From Clonostachys chloroleuca (Eukaryota > Ascomycota > Sordariomycetes > Hypocreales > Bionectriaceae), in assembly GCA_037952775.1 (NCBI GenBank), contig JBANAY010000003.1, forward strand, positions 13,392,001 to 13,456,000: a stretch of 64,000 nt of DNA, given 5' to 3'. This document shows, in pieces, positions 1 through 10,453 of this stretch. A model generated the notes under the pieces. The model had not been told where the DNA came from and did no database searches. It saw only the letters and a list, made by a program, of their open reading frames with translations. The translations under genes were made by a program, and so were the position numbers. Position 1 is the stretch's first letter. The number at the start of each line of letters is the position of its first letter.

Positions 1-639
1 TTAACATGCTTGGGAAAGATGAACGAGCACTTTCCGTGGAGCCGGATTGGAGTGAAGATTGCACCATGCGGTGGTTACAACGACATGGGTGAACTGGATC
101 CCAACGGCAACCCATCCCCCGAAGCCGCCCTCGCAACTTACGGTGGATTTTGTGCCGAACTCGACAAGCTTGGCCTGGCATATATTCAAGTTATGCGATG
201 GTGGGCATCCTATGATTTGATGATTGACGGTAAACCTCGAGGGGTCCAATGGGATCCCATCGCCGCACTGAGACCAATTCTCAAGAATACCCTTCTCTTC
301 GGTAACACTGGTTTCACCCCAGAGGAGGCCAACCAGTGGATTCTAAAAGGACACATAGATGCTGCAGTGATTGGGCGACCACTTATCTACAACCCCGACT
401 ATGTCGAGAAAATACAGTCTGGACTTGTGGATAAGCTCTACCAAGAGCAGCCAGGCGATGAGCACTGGTGGTAGTAAGTCCCCCGATTTCTTATACTCTG
501 TAGAGTAGGCAAAGCTAATAAGAAATACAGCAAATGGAGAAATAACGATAAGAAGGATGGCTATTTAAACTGGGCAGGGCGGGCTATTATTCCAGCTAAC
601 TTAGCTACTGAGGATAGATTAAGTTTAATTCATGACTAG
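1..639 (+). CDS. Old Yellow Enzyme family flavin oxidoreductase, 3' part
   Basis: The frame is open from the first base, so the gene begins upstream of the window. Old Yellow Enzymes are FMN-dependent NAD(P)H oxidoreductases that reduce activated alkenes. The visible part is the C-terminal half of the barrel: a strand with IGVKIAPCGGYNDM, then FGNTGFTPEEANQWI and AVIGRPLIYNPDYVEKI, which correspond to the phosphate-binding C-terminal segment of the family. The first frame stops at 472-474, but GT at 474-475 is a good donor. An intron 474-530 with branch-like GCTAAT joins WW to YKWRNNDKKDGYLNWAG and ends at 637-639. The last 20 or so codons are AT-rich and less certain, because an AT-rich tract follows. 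Family call firm; the final exon is my reconstruction. Confidence 0.8.
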
Positions 640-701
640 AAGAGACATTATTAGTAACTACAGTAGGGCTCCAAAAGTCTGAGACACCCCTAGCGCATTT
701 T

Positions 702-738
702 CGCGTCAACATCATCGCGTCAACATCATCGCGTCAAC
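702..738 (+). repeat. 14-bp subterminal tandem repeat
   Basis: The unit CGCGTCAACATCAT is present 2.6 times head to tail just inside the transposon end. Subterminal short repeats are common transposase-binding sites in such elements; that role here is inference. Confidence 0.75.
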
Positions 739-802
739 CAACCTTAATAATTTTGTTTTAGCTACAACTTGTCACAATGGCATCGGAAAACGTGAATTTG
801 GT

Positions 803-994
803 ATGATTCTATCAGCAAATCGCCAAAGAAACCAGGAATTACGTCCCGAACTTCATGTAGCTATTTGCGGAGCTTTTGACGCAGGTGAAAGTAAGCATTT
901 AATTGCAAAGCGGTTTGGCGTTTCCCGTACCGCTGTCTATACCACACTTGACCGGTTCGCCCTAACCGGGAACTTTACGTCTTTACCTCGCTAA
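803..994 (+). pseudogene. Transposase N-terminal helix-turn-helix fragment
   Basis: A 63-residue ORF contains ELHVAICGAFDAGESKHLIA followed by KRFGVSRTAVYTTL, the typical first helix-turn-helix of Tc1/mariner transposases that binds the terminal repeats. The frame ends in SLPR, where the second DNA-binding domain would normally begin. No DDE catalytic domain follows. The ATG at 778 is in another frame and stops after nine residues, so the N terminus is also shifted. This is a non-functional remnant. Confidence 0.65.
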
Positions 995-999
995 AGGCA

Positions 1000-1640
1000 G
1001 CCTTAGAGTCTTATAGCTAAGGATTCTCATGCCCTAGGTACTATTCGCTAGTGATTATAGTATAATTCCCTATCCCTTAGTCTATTAGAAACTTAGCTCT
1101 TAGTTTTAGATATTTATATATAATAACTTCTCTACTTTTCTATATTAATTACCTTAAGTTTTAGTAAGGTATAAAACTTAGCTTAATAGCTAATTAAATT
1201 AATAATAGCGAGATTATATATATAGATATATACTAAAAGTAGTTATTATTGATCCTTATAATAAGAGATTGCTATAAGCCTAGCTTAGTAGTTAGTAGCT
1301 ATAATAATTAATTTATAGGAACTTAACTTATTTATCTTTTATTAAGAAGAGTAATTACTATAAGCTTAGCTTAATAGTTAGTATATATAATAGTTAATTT
1401 ATATAGACTTAATTTAGCTATCTTCTCTAAAGTAAGTAATTACTATAGACTTAACTCAATTATCTCTTATTAAGATAAAAGATCGCTATTAACTTAACCT
1501 CTCTATCTTTTATTATAATAAGTAATAGCTATAAACTTAATCTAGTTATTACCCCTTATAATAGCTAATTTATAGAAGCTTAACCTCTCTATCTTTTATT
1601 AAGATAAGAGATTACTATAAGCTTAACTTAATAATTAGTA
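1000..1640. repeat. AT-rich RIP-like tract with degenerate tandem units
   Basis: The tract is dominated by TA steps and recurring variants of ATTACTATAAGCTTAACTTA every 60-70 bp (for example near 1355, 1440, 1530 and 1612). This composition fits a repeat degraded by RIP. No reading frame survives. The sharp return to GC-rich sequence at about 1641 marks its right edge. Confidence 0.7.
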
Positions 1641-3326
1641 ATCGCGGATGCGCTGCTTCCCCCTCCGGTTTGGCGGCTCCCCCAAACAGGCAAGGTGCGC
1701 CCGCTGCTACACCACCATGGGTATGATCACGTGATTTCCTTTATATAAGACGCCGACCACTCTCGCCAGGTTGATGATGTACCTTTGACTTTTTAATTCT
1801 CTCACACACTCGCCTTTTTTTTCTCATCTTACTCTTCGCCTGCGCAATATTACTGCGTCCCACTTGGTTCCGCCCTGTTGTGTAATTCTGGCTCCACGTT
1901 AGGATGAAGTTCCACTCCCGCTGGCTAGACTAGCAGCGAGCGGGCTGCTCTCCTGAATGCCTCTTCATTTTGAGCCATTTCATTAGCTCGAGTTCGTGCT
2001 TGTCTTATTCCACAGTCCTACACTCAGCTCCTGTGTATCTTATACAGCTCTCTATACTCTGCCACTTCTTCATCTGGATTCTAATCACGATAACAGTTCA
2101 ACGGGTGCGGGCCTGACCAGGGCCGCCTCGCTGCGAAGCCTGATGGGTGCAGTGTCAGAGCATCTCACAACGATGTTCCTTCTTCTGAGGCCTCCAACCG
2201 ACGGCCCGCCAATGGCAGAAATGCCGCAACTCTCAGTCCCCATGGCATGACGGAGCACGGCGACATCTCGGGCTGATTGTTTGATATTCCATGCAAATGT
2301 TCTAGGGGGGGGGGGGGGGGGTTGCAGGATGAACAAAGATGGCTCCCTATTGGTTCTCAGAGAGCCGATGTCCTATGAAGTGGATGACCATGACGCGGTC
2401 ATTCGCCATCTCCCTATTCAGGGGCCAGCTCAAAGTGTCCACGTCCCTTGGCTCAGACACTCCTGTGCCTCTCACGGCGGCTCAGCAGCTGACGTGGGAG
2501 GCCAGCATGTTGATCACTTGACGCATATCTGAGTCAATGGCGTAAAGCCCGTGCTACCTTGTCAGCTTCGTTGTGTCATGTTGGCCCACAATCACTCTTC
2601 GGTCATGAGGCAGGATGGGTCGATGCAAGAGGGGAAATGAGCCCCGTGCTAGCCCTGCACCGTCGGCCGCCTGCTCATAGGCCAGAGATTTCTGGTGCCT
2701 TCTCTTGCTGCCTAGTCCCTTGCTTATGGAGGGTCGCGTGGATGCAAGGCAAGATAAGTTAGGACAACGATTGGAGTCCAAGGTGCGTTAGGTCAGCATG
2801 ACCACATCCCTAGGCAGTAGCTGCACGAACTTTTGCATATATGGCGCAGAACGGCGGGGATTCATCAATGAGCCCCTGAGACTGGTCGCTTGCTGAGTAC
2901 GTTGGTTACAGCAGGTAGCTCACAGACTTGGGGATGCTCCGCCAAGAGGGAGAAAATACCTATCACGTATGTGATCGGCCTACGGAGAAGCCGACGTTTC
3001 TTTCTATTCCTACATGCATTGTACGTGGCCAAGCAGTGGCCACTATTGGCAGACCCGGTAGGGTATACGCAGCTCGGACATGAATCAGGGGCTATGCTCA
3101 ATTTTGCGCGAGGCAGGAAGTAGGGGAAGGGAAGAGGAAGGGTGCATTCAACAGCGGCGCTATACATCTTTTGTCTCTAAAAGGTGCCCGATGTCCTCAG
3201 CAAGCGAGAATCCTCAGAACACACCTATTGCCTTTCCCCCAATTCTCGTCCAAGTCCTACACTTAGTCTTAAGTGCCTTGGAAAGCCCCCAACCAAACAT
3301 TTCCAAACCACACGCTCAACGGGTTC
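1641..3326. other. Non-coding stretch with promoter-like and G-tract sequence
   Basis: No convincing gene is visible. A TATA-like TTTATATAAG near 1740 with CACGTGAT just upstream looks like a promoter, possibly of a lost element. A 16-base G run lies at 2306-2321. Short ORFs on both strands lack family resemblance. The end of the interval should hold the promoter and leader of the Myb-like gene. Confidence 0.4.
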
Positions 3327-5416
3327 ATGGCGAGTACAAGTGAGTATCAGCCACGCCGTGGCCAGAAACTCCTATCTCAGCGTTATGATCAAGGAGATAG
3401 GGTAAGGGTAGGTGAAATCGACTCAGATTCAGAATCTATGGATACTTCCACATCCGATACCGACGAGCCAGAGGAACCATGTCTTGCCGGCGAAGCAGGT
3501 TCTCTAGCACTCGACTCTGGTAATATGACAAACGAAATTATCACCGAAAAGGATGGACAAACTTTTGGTAAGGCAGAGAGGGGTTCTGGACCTTTGATTC
3601 AGTATATTGACATATTATGTATAGTTGAACACCAATGCTCAACCGTTTCAATAGACGAGGGCATTGAAGGAGACCCTTTCTCTGTCATTACAAATGGATC
3701 TCCAGCTAACCCTGATAATATAATTACCTGGACCCCTCCAGCTACTACGGACTTGGAGCACGCCCGCCAGACGAAACAGCAGAGAAAACACATTGCCAGT
3801 ACAGAACCTTTCCTCCACTCACCTTCTACATCAGTTCCTCGTGATCAAACATCCCAGGATCCAATCTATATCTCGTCTGATGATGAGAGTACATTTGACA
3901 CAGATGAAGAACCTGGCAGTAAAGGCTCCCCGGATATGGATGACTCAAAGTCGGATGATACACTTCCGTCGCTCAATACAATCATCACTTCTTTGAAGAA
4001 GAGCTCGCCTATTCTGTCTCCTATTGGTAATTTATTGAGGCATAATCTCACACGGCGTTCAGGCGTAGCTAATAGCTTATTTCAGGATCTCTCGATAAGG
4101 ACGCCAACCAGTCACAGCTACTTGAAACACAGGCTCGTTTCTTATGCCGACAGGCCGCAAAGGGCGACGATACATTGCTTCATTCCATACCACCTACCGC
4201 ACAAGCCAGCAGTGCAGTAAGGGACCATACACCAGGTAGTCTTGACCGCGTTGGACTGGACGCTCCCGCCGGAACATCAACCCACCGAACGGAAACGCCG
4301 GAGGTTTTCCGTCCACAACCCACTCGTTTTATCCAATCAGAAGCGCAACGCGACATCGCAGATAGCTTTGAAGATTCAAACGCTGCAGCCCTTTCCCCTC
4401 AGCTTGCGATGGGGCAAACGCGAGAAGATTCACACGATACGAGGCACGAGGTGGGAAACCGTACGGAGGTTTGCGCCGACTCTCAATCCGGCCCCGACCT
4501 CGACAGCCCTACGAGACTCGTCGGGCACGTTTCCCCACCACTCCCATTACCGTTGGAAGTTCGTGAAGAAGAGTACAACGACAAGGACAACGCCATCGAC
4601 GATGACTCGGCTCGCCCCTTAGCTCAGCAGCTTCGCCGTAAGAGAACACGCAGGAGCCAATCCCGTATCCAGCAACAGACAGCTTCTAACTGCGATTTTG
4701 ACGCCGACAACAGCTCAAGCTCCGGTTCTGAAGACGCCGTGCTGGAAGACGAGGACTATTGCCCCTCTCCAGGTGCTTCTGGGCAAGAGCAGGCATCTTA
4801 CCATTCAATCGATGAAGCAGGCCATAAACCAGAAGGTTTTATTCTTGCCCCTCCACACAAACGCCGAAAGATGGGCCGGCCTCAGCGCAGCTCCAAACCC
4901 TATCGTCGTAGCAGCCGCCTCACTGCTCCTCCAAACATGGCAAATCCATCAGGACTGCACACGCCGGTCCATAGCCCTCGTTCAATGTCATCACAGGATT
5001 CAGTCACGACGGCTAATGCCAAAGCGCCCGCCGCCAAATATGAGGAATGGCCTGTGCAAGGGGCCACACTCAAACGCCTGACCATGGACGGCAGGGTAAC
5101 CTTCCAACTAGAGTTCAGTTGGGAGCTGTGTGCTGGTGGACATTCACCAGGTTCCCAAAACAGCAGCAGATCCAAACCTCATATAGAAGAGAAGATAAGC
5201 CGAACTCAGCGAAGCTCAGCTGCTCATGCTTTCGCTCGAGAGGAGGATGATCTTATTGTCAAATTGAAGGATGCAGGCCTTCCTTGGCCAGAAATTCATA
5301 AACAATTTAGCAATGAATTTCCGCAAAGACGATCTCAAGGAAGCCTTCAGGTTCGTTACTCGACAAAGCTGAAGACAAGGAACAAACAGGCTATAAGGAA
5401 ATCCAATAGGGGCTAG
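3327..5416 (+). CDS. Myb/SANT-like nuclear protein
   Basis: Two exons, 3327-4026 and 4086-5416, are joined by a 59-bp intron (4027-4085, branch AGCTAATAG, acceptor TTTCAG). This restores one frame across ILSPIG and SLDKDANQSQ and gives about 676 residues. Most of the chain is low-complexity and acidic/serine-rich (SDSES, SSDDES, DDSKSDD), with basic patches (RRKRTRRSQSR, HKRRKMGRP) that look like nuclear signals or AT-hook-like DNA contacts. Residues about 616-666 (FAREEDDLIVKLKDAGLPW and the following QGSLQVRYSTKL) have the spacing of a Myb/SANT helix-turn-helix, so DNA binding is likely. An upstream in-frame ATG at 3273 is possible; 3327 is chosen because the extra 18 residues are not domain-like. 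No frame damage is seen. Myb/SANT genes of this kind are reported with giant fungal Starship elements, but that association is not shown here. Confidence 0.75.
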
Positions 5417-5769
5417 ACTACCGAATGGATTTCACATTAACAATCCAAAGGACTCAACAGCTGCTCCCTGAGTAAATATAATGTAATTATTCTTAACATT
5501 TACCAGATGTCTTTGTCTGACTACTGATGAACTTCTATTTCCTTAAGTTCAAGCGAGAAGGCAGAAGCATGCCTATTGGCGCGACTCCCGGCAACTGCTT
5601 GGCCACTAATGCAGGAGGCCAACCATACTTGTTTCACAAATTTCGGGGACAGCCGAATGCCCAGCCAGTTATAAGACCATGCATAACCCATATGCGAGCC
5701 GCTGATGTATATGCTTCTTAACTTTTACACCACCTCTTTCAGATCATTATAATACCTGTCGCGACCGAG
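5417..5769. other. Intergenic region
   Basis: This should carry the 3' end of the Myb-like gene and the promoter of the next gene. A 64-codon ORF at 5527-5721 has no recognisable feature and is not called. Confidence 0.5.
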
Positions 5770-6442
5770 ATGATGCCCCGCATCGTGGCTATCTCGTTGC
5801 AACACCTATCTTTTTTCGACGATAACTTCGCTGTCTTGTTCACGGACCTCAGCCGTCAGGCTGACATCCAGTGGGGTAAGGAGCCAGCCGCCGCCCTCGA
5901 TCTGCTGCAGCAAAGCCCGGCACCGAGTGCTGTGCTCATTACCGATGCTGCCCTAACCCAACGCTCCTCAGACACGCGCGTGTGGGAAGCGATACTATCT
6001 TACGTTCGCCAGGGTGGAACCGCCATTGCTATGGGCCATTTCAGCAGCTTTGCCAAACCCAACGATATCGAGTCTTTTTTTGCGAAGGCTGGCTTGACCT
6101 GGCAGGTTGGCGCTTATCACCGCACTGACGTCGCGCTCAATTGTGAGCTGGCTACCACTCTGGCACCAGACCTCTCCGCTCGATACAGTCTGAAGGCGCT
6201 GTTCCTTAAAGGGCGTGGAACCAGCAGCAATTCTCTATGGCCCCGACGAGAGATCTTTCACCCAGTCGGCTGTGTTCCCTTCCGAGAAAGTCCAAGACTT
6301 GACGGAGGCAGCGATCGCATTTGCGCAAGTTGGTGATGGTAAGGTCGGATACGTAGGAGATGTGAATCGGGGAAGGGAGACGGATGCTGCTATTGTAGCT
6401 ATGTGTCTACGAGCTAGACCCAATGCGTCATTGATAGTTTGA
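5770..6442 (+). pseudogene. Frameshifted hypothetical protein, glutamine-amidotransferase-like fold
   Basis: The first frame starts MMPRIVAISLQHLSFFDDNF and runs well to LKALFLK at about 6207. The homologous continuation VEPAAILYGPDERSFTQSAV lies in another frame from about 6215 to the stop at 6440-6442. Together they make about 223 residues with one extra base, most simply a one-base insertion in the AAAGGG run at 6208-6213. The overall pattern (a flexible AVLITDAAL strand, then a long segment with AILSYVRQGGTAIAMGHFSS) recalls ThuA/class I glutamine-amidotransferase-like folds found in uncharacterised fungal proteins. That fold call is tentative. It is either a recent pseudogene or a sequencing error. 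Confidence 0.6.
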
Positions 6443-7264
6443 GCTGTTTGCAATGCGACACTCAGCAACTGAGGTGCAAGAAGACGGCTTGGATCCATTT
6501 TTGGGCGCAATAGTGGCACCAGAGGGTGGGGCAAAGCGGGTCAGCAATGATCTACAGAGCTTTGGCTATTCGCCGAACCTCGCTATCCGTGCATGGTGGT
6601 TCAAATAATTACAACCTTACAAGGAAGTTCACAAATCACAGACTGGCTAGTGATAGAGTTTTAAGCATAAGCAGCCTCCGCTCACTGGTTTTTATAAAGC
6701 AATAGTATTGCCTGCAGCCACTAGAGTGGTAGTGTTCGCCCGCACCTCCATTTACAAATTCTTGAGTTCAGATATAACAGCTATATTCTGGATGGCTTTT
6801 CACTCCATGTAAGCCGAAATTCTCAGCCAATCGCATTACGCTTACGAGCCTGTTAATACCATCTCCCATTGGCACCAAGGAAGGTGGTTTCTAACGCTAA
6901 AATCTGATGTCTGCTGGCCCTAATTGCATACAGGGTTGGCTGTTACGAACCGACAAAAGATAACAAAACATCACGTGTGTTGACCCACCTTTCTCACCAA
7001 TCAAGGAAGGATCACTCTGGATCGCCAGTGAGCCATCGTGAGCCTCTAGTATATATACACATCCATTTCACAGCTTAGAACCCTCTTTCGACAGTTATCA
7101 ATACAATTGTCTACGCGTTATTGGAATTAGCTCCACAATACTCGCACATTGACTGTGACTCGCATTGCACAACAAGACAACCTGATCGTCCCTCTCAGAA
7201 CAACACTCTGATTGGTTACACCCCGACCTACCCTAGACCCCGTCCAGTCGCCCAACCGTTACAT
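6443..7264. other. Intergenic region with promoter-like block
   Basis: No gene is supported. A TATA-like TATATATACACATCC near 7050, followed by CAGTTATCAATACA, looks like a promoter, but no good ORF follows it. The interval contains one copy of a dispersed repeat (6806-6888). Confidence 0.45.
6806..6888 (+). repeat. Dispersed repeat, copy A
   Basis: About 83 bp aligns with 24046-24127. Both contain AATTCTCAGCCA followed by TCG and ATTA blocks, and both end in a CATC..C..ATTGGC block. Many differences are C/T or A/G transitions, as expected of copies aged by RIP. It sits in non-coding DNA here. Confidence 0.7.
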
Positions 7265-7339
7265 TGGCCGAAAGGAGTGTCCGCTTTTTTGTTCAGTAAC
7301 ACTTTTAAAAGAAGTCTGTTTTTGGGCAAGGTGTGGCTG
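7265..7339 (+). repeat. 75-bp direct repeat, copy 1
   Basis: Shares GAGTGTCCGCTTTTTTG plus flanking CCGAAA and a following GGCAAGGTGTGGCTG-like block with 7451-7525. The unit is imperfect and its origin is unknown. Confidence 0.75.
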
Positions 7340-7450
7340 GCCATAGTGCGGATAAAAACTTAATACAGTAGGAGCAAAGTCACACCTATGTTGGTCCATA
7401 ATGAGTTATAGGCCTTCCTTTATTACAGTAGCATCGCCGTGTTACAGGGT

Positions 7451-7525
7451 CGACCGAAATGAGTGTCCGCTTTTTTGTTTTACAGTCCATTGCAAGAAAT
7501 CCATTTTTGGCCAAGATGTGACTGC
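7451..7525 (+). repeat. 75-bp direct repeat, copy 2
   Basis: Second copy of the unit at 7265-7339, about 186 bp downstream in the same orientation, with the same order of conserved blocks (CGAAA, GAGTGTCCGCTTTTTTG, GCCAAGATGTGACTG). Confidence 0.75.
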
Positions 7526-7867
7526 GGCTAATTCCCACCAATCACTTCTATCAAGCAGTTGATCAGTTCCAAACACTAATTGAATAGACTGGCGCACTGG
7601 GATGCTCAGTCCTGATCGCCCTTATGCTCGCACCGAGCGCAGCCATTCGCTTACTGATCAACTTAGTACATATATCAGCTCCCTTTATACACTTAGATAG
7701 CTTCTCACTTTTTAGCTATCAATACTATAAGCTACCTTGAGCTACCTAAGTCTTCTCATATCTGCTTGTGACACCCCAATTTACGCCATATTGTTCGCTG
7801 TACTTATTCTGATGACAAACCCTTAGCCACGACATCTGCCTACCCTGTAGCCAGAACCTTCAACGCG
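7526..7867. other. Intergenic region
   Basis: Contains a promoter-like TATACACTT near 7685 and TTAGCTATCAATAC, but no coding frame I can support. Confidence 0.4.
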
Positions 7868-8188
7868 TCACAAAGGGCTCTCTAAGTATGGTACATTCCG
7901 GCCTGCCTTGGAGACGATGATATTTCTTGGCGGAGTAAGGCTGAAGTGGTCAGTCGATACACTCGCGTTTCTGCTACAAGCCGGCAAGTCATGAGATCCA
8001 ACATAGCGGACCAAGCCGACATCCAGCAGGTTAGCAATGACATGGCAGTATTCCAAGGCATCAGTAAATGAGGGCCTGCTTTCAAACGACACCGTTCCAT
8101 CAAGACCCAGATGGTTCCTCAATGGCAAGTCGTTGTATACAGCGTCTACTATTCTCAGTCTGATCCGCCTGTAACTGGGGCTAACCAA
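7868..8188 (-). CDS. Hypothetical protein, probable fragment
   Basis: A 106-codon frame reads like a real protein (RIVDAVYNDLPLRNHLGLDG, then SRPSFTDALEYCHVIANLL and VSKAGRNVPYLESPL). I do not recognise the family. The presumed start at 8188 is not preceded by clear regulatory sequence, and the conserved-looking part begins a few codons in, so the 5' end is probably missing. No signal peptide or membrane segment is visible. It sits between repeat-bearing non-coding stretches, which fits a gene remnant. Confidence 0.4.
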   Translation of the reverse strand: MVSPSYRRIRLRIVDAVYNDLPLRNHLGLDGTVSFESRPSFTDALEYCHVIANLLDVGLVRYVGSHDLPACSRNASVSTDHFSLTPPRNIIVSKAGRNVPYLESPL

Positions 8189-9231
8189 TCCATGTTTAGC
8201 AGATCGGGTGGTAGACCGCTCAGAGATAAGGGATCAGCTATATTTCGGGAATTCATCCAAGACCTCAGCCATTCGCCTGGCCTTCCACATCAAAGTTACC
8301 TCGGGACGGCATAGCTGAAAATACGCCGTGCCAGACCCGCCCTCATCCTACGAAACACTGGGTGCGGCATACATCGTTCGGGATTGGAGCCCGAGTGCTT
8401 TACATCCGACGATGGGGCAGAGACGCGGAAAGCAGGGGCGTTCGGGGCACAAACTACTGGAAGAAGGCAGGATTTCGTGGGGAGGAGTGAGAAAACATTC
8501 TTCTTTCTTAGCGCAATCCCATCTTTCCTTACTTGGAAGTGAACTTCTGGGTCGGAAGAGGGGAGTTAGGGCTGAGACGCTGCTAGCTCTAAAAGATGGA
8601 GCCGACATCCCCTGGCAGCTTTTCAGCTTTTCAGCTTTCCGGGCCTAGCTTAGCTTGGTGGTCTCCTCTGCGTGGAGGCGGTGTGCGAGACAACAGGTGA
8701 TCTGAGACATCGAATGGTCGGGGCAACTTTTTCTGTTGTTTGCTCTTCCACCGGTACACACCTTTCCCCCTCCTCTCCCACTTATCTTTCTGTGGTTGTC
8801 TTACTATCTACTAGCTGCACGCACTTGCATCGTGTTGCGCGTTGAGCCCACAACGCCTGGCTGAGGGGGAGCCTCAACCATTGATTGCTCGGACCCCTGG
8901 CGAATATCAATCTGGGACTAGGGTTACGGCAGTGATTGGTCACTGAAAGCTCGATCCACCGAGCGCAGCTTACGACCAGATGGTGTGTAGCAGCCTCAAT
9001 GCAGATGAATCCCAGGCCGCTACAGGCTGCCGAAATCTGACCGGAGGCCCTAGAGGAGGCCCTGGACACGGGGTCGTGGGCAGGCAAGCATCCATGGGAG
9101 GCAATTGGCATAGGAGAATGGGCAGGCAAGTATTCACCGCGTTGGGTCCGACCGGCATTTCTGAAAGAAGAAGAAGAAGGCGGGGCACAGCCCATTGTGA
9201 CATGATCTGATAATCTTCCAGATGTGCCCAG
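8189..9231. other. Non-coding stretch
   Basis: Several short overlapping ORFs on both strands lack family resemblance or codon structure. A CAGCTTTTCAGCTTTTCAGC triplication lies near 8617-8638. Nothing else can be supported. Confidence 0.4.
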
Positions 9232-9325
9232 TTTCAATCCCAAGCCAATCACAATATCCAAGGTCATCCCAAGCCAATCAAAATATCCAAAGGCCATCCC
9301 AGGCCAATCCCAAAAGAAAAAAAGA
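9232..9325 (+). repeat. About 30-bp imperfect tandem repeat
   Basis: Three consecutive variants of a unit with CCCAAGCCAATC, (A)CAATATCCAA and AGG(T/C)CATCCCA blocks. The repeat lies beyond the 3' end of the minus-strand gene at 9467-9940. Confidence 0.65.
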
Positions 9326-9466
9326 CACATCAGGTCTAATCCAATCAAAAGAAGTAAAAGTCAATTCAAGTCAAAGCCAGTACGATCCGGCTTTGACCGA
9401 AATTCCCACAACAGCGGCCGCAGAAGAGAAAAAGCGACCAGTATGGGTCCGGCATGCTACCGTCAA

Positions 9467-9940
9467 TCAACTCAAGCCTGCAAGGCCCCGAAGGGCAATC
9501 GCAGTGCAGTCCTCGAGCAGCTCTATCAGCTCGACGACGAGGAGCTCCAACTCAATGACGCTGACACCCCCCGGGGCGTCGACGTCGTTCCGCAGCCATG
9601 TGAGGATGGAGATGATGTTGTCGACCTCCTCGGAGATGAAGGGCACCATGTAGAAGAGGCGGGTGTGCTTCTTGTCGTCCGTCAGGGAGTCGTCGCGGAT
9701 GACCTCCTCGGACTGGTCGATCCACAGGGTCACGACCCGGCTCGGCTCGTGGTCGATGCCCTGGTCGTCTGCGCGCCCGCGGAGGTCCTCGATCTCGGAG
9801 GCGGCGGTGCGGGCCAGGTCCACGACCTCCTTGGCCTTGGACTTGACCTGGTAGTGGCTCGTGTCGTAGTATCTCTCCAGGAGCTCGCGGACGATGTCGT
9901 TGAAGACGTCGTTAGGAGCGTTGCTTGGAGCGAACATCAT
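9467..9940 (-). CDS. Hypothetical acidic helical protein
   Basis: About 157 residues starting at the first Met of MMFAPSNAPNDVFNDIVREL. The frame is GC-rich at third positions, unlike its flanks, which supports real coding. The chain is acidic and predicted largely helical (VVDLARTAASEIEDLRG, SEEVIRDDSLTDDKKHTRLF, VIELELLVVELIELLED), with no signal peptide or membrane segment. A longer reading to 10108 adds 56 proline/arginine-rich residues that look like leader, so the shorter start next to CCACCATGATG is preferred. I do not recognise the family. Confidence 0.5.
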   Translation of the reverse strand: MMFAPSNAPNDVFNDIVRELLERYYDTSHYQVKSKAKEVVDLARTAASEIEDLRGRADDQGIDHEPSRVVTLWIDQSEEVIRDDSLTDDKKHTRLFYMVPFISEEVDNIISILTWLRNDVDAPGGVSVIELELLVVELIELLEDCTAIALRGLAGLS

Positions 9941-10453
9941 GGTGGGTAGTGGGATGTGTTTTCTGTTAGCTGCGTAGGCGGACGAGTTGGGGGGAGGCAA
10001 AGTTTGCTTCAATACAGCTCTGGTAAATTGCAGAGGGGGATCAAGAGGCTCAACCGCTCGTGGTGGTGGATCACAGGGCCGTCGAGACCTTCTCGTAGTC
10101 GTGTCCATGGCCCTCCTCGTGGTATTTATCTTTCGCTGGGAAGTGAGTGTCCGTCACTTCTCCCTTTTCCGCGTAGGCCCTATTTTCTCGCCCCCTTCAC
10201 GCTGACCCCTCCCCTCCAGCCGCCATTGAGGTTTTCCACGTCAGTGTCTCAAAGCACAGTCCGCAGCTAGTCGTGGATATCGTTTCGCTTTGCCACCGCA
10301 CCTCTCGGCCACGGAAGGCATGGGTTTCTGTCTTTTCTCAGTTTTGTCATGCGTGCGAGGCCAGCGTAGAACAGGGTTCATCGTCCGGCATGGCATGAAT
10401 GGGTGCTGCTCGAGGGCGATCTAAGATGGACGTAGGCCTCGACCCTAGTCTGG
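9941..10453. other. Promoter region of the minus-strand acidic protein gene
   Basis: GC-rich leader-like DNA with CT-rich runs (for example TTCTCCCTTTTCCGC near 10158) typical of fungal promoters. No gene is visible. Confidence 0.4.

Larger units (their letters stand above)
661..1000 (+). mobile_element. Tc1/mariner-type DNA transposon, left end only
   Basis: The element appears to start right after a TA (659-660) with CAGTAGGGCTCCAAAAGTCT, which resembles the terminal repeats of fungal Tc1/mariner elements. It holds a transposase-like helix-turn-helix ORF and then dissolves into AT-rich DNA. I found no matching inverted right end in the window, so it is either truncated or mutated beyond recognition. 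Confidence 0.6.

Noticed and set aside
1..249. 82-codon minus-strand ORF antisense to the Old Yellow Enzyme gene
   Set aside because: It is the shadow of a well-matched plus-strand coding exon and has no family resemblance.
1700..1960. Possible LTR with promoter (CACGTGAT, TTTATATAAG, pyrimidine-rich leader)
   Set aside because: No TG...CA termini, target duplication or second copy could be found in the window.
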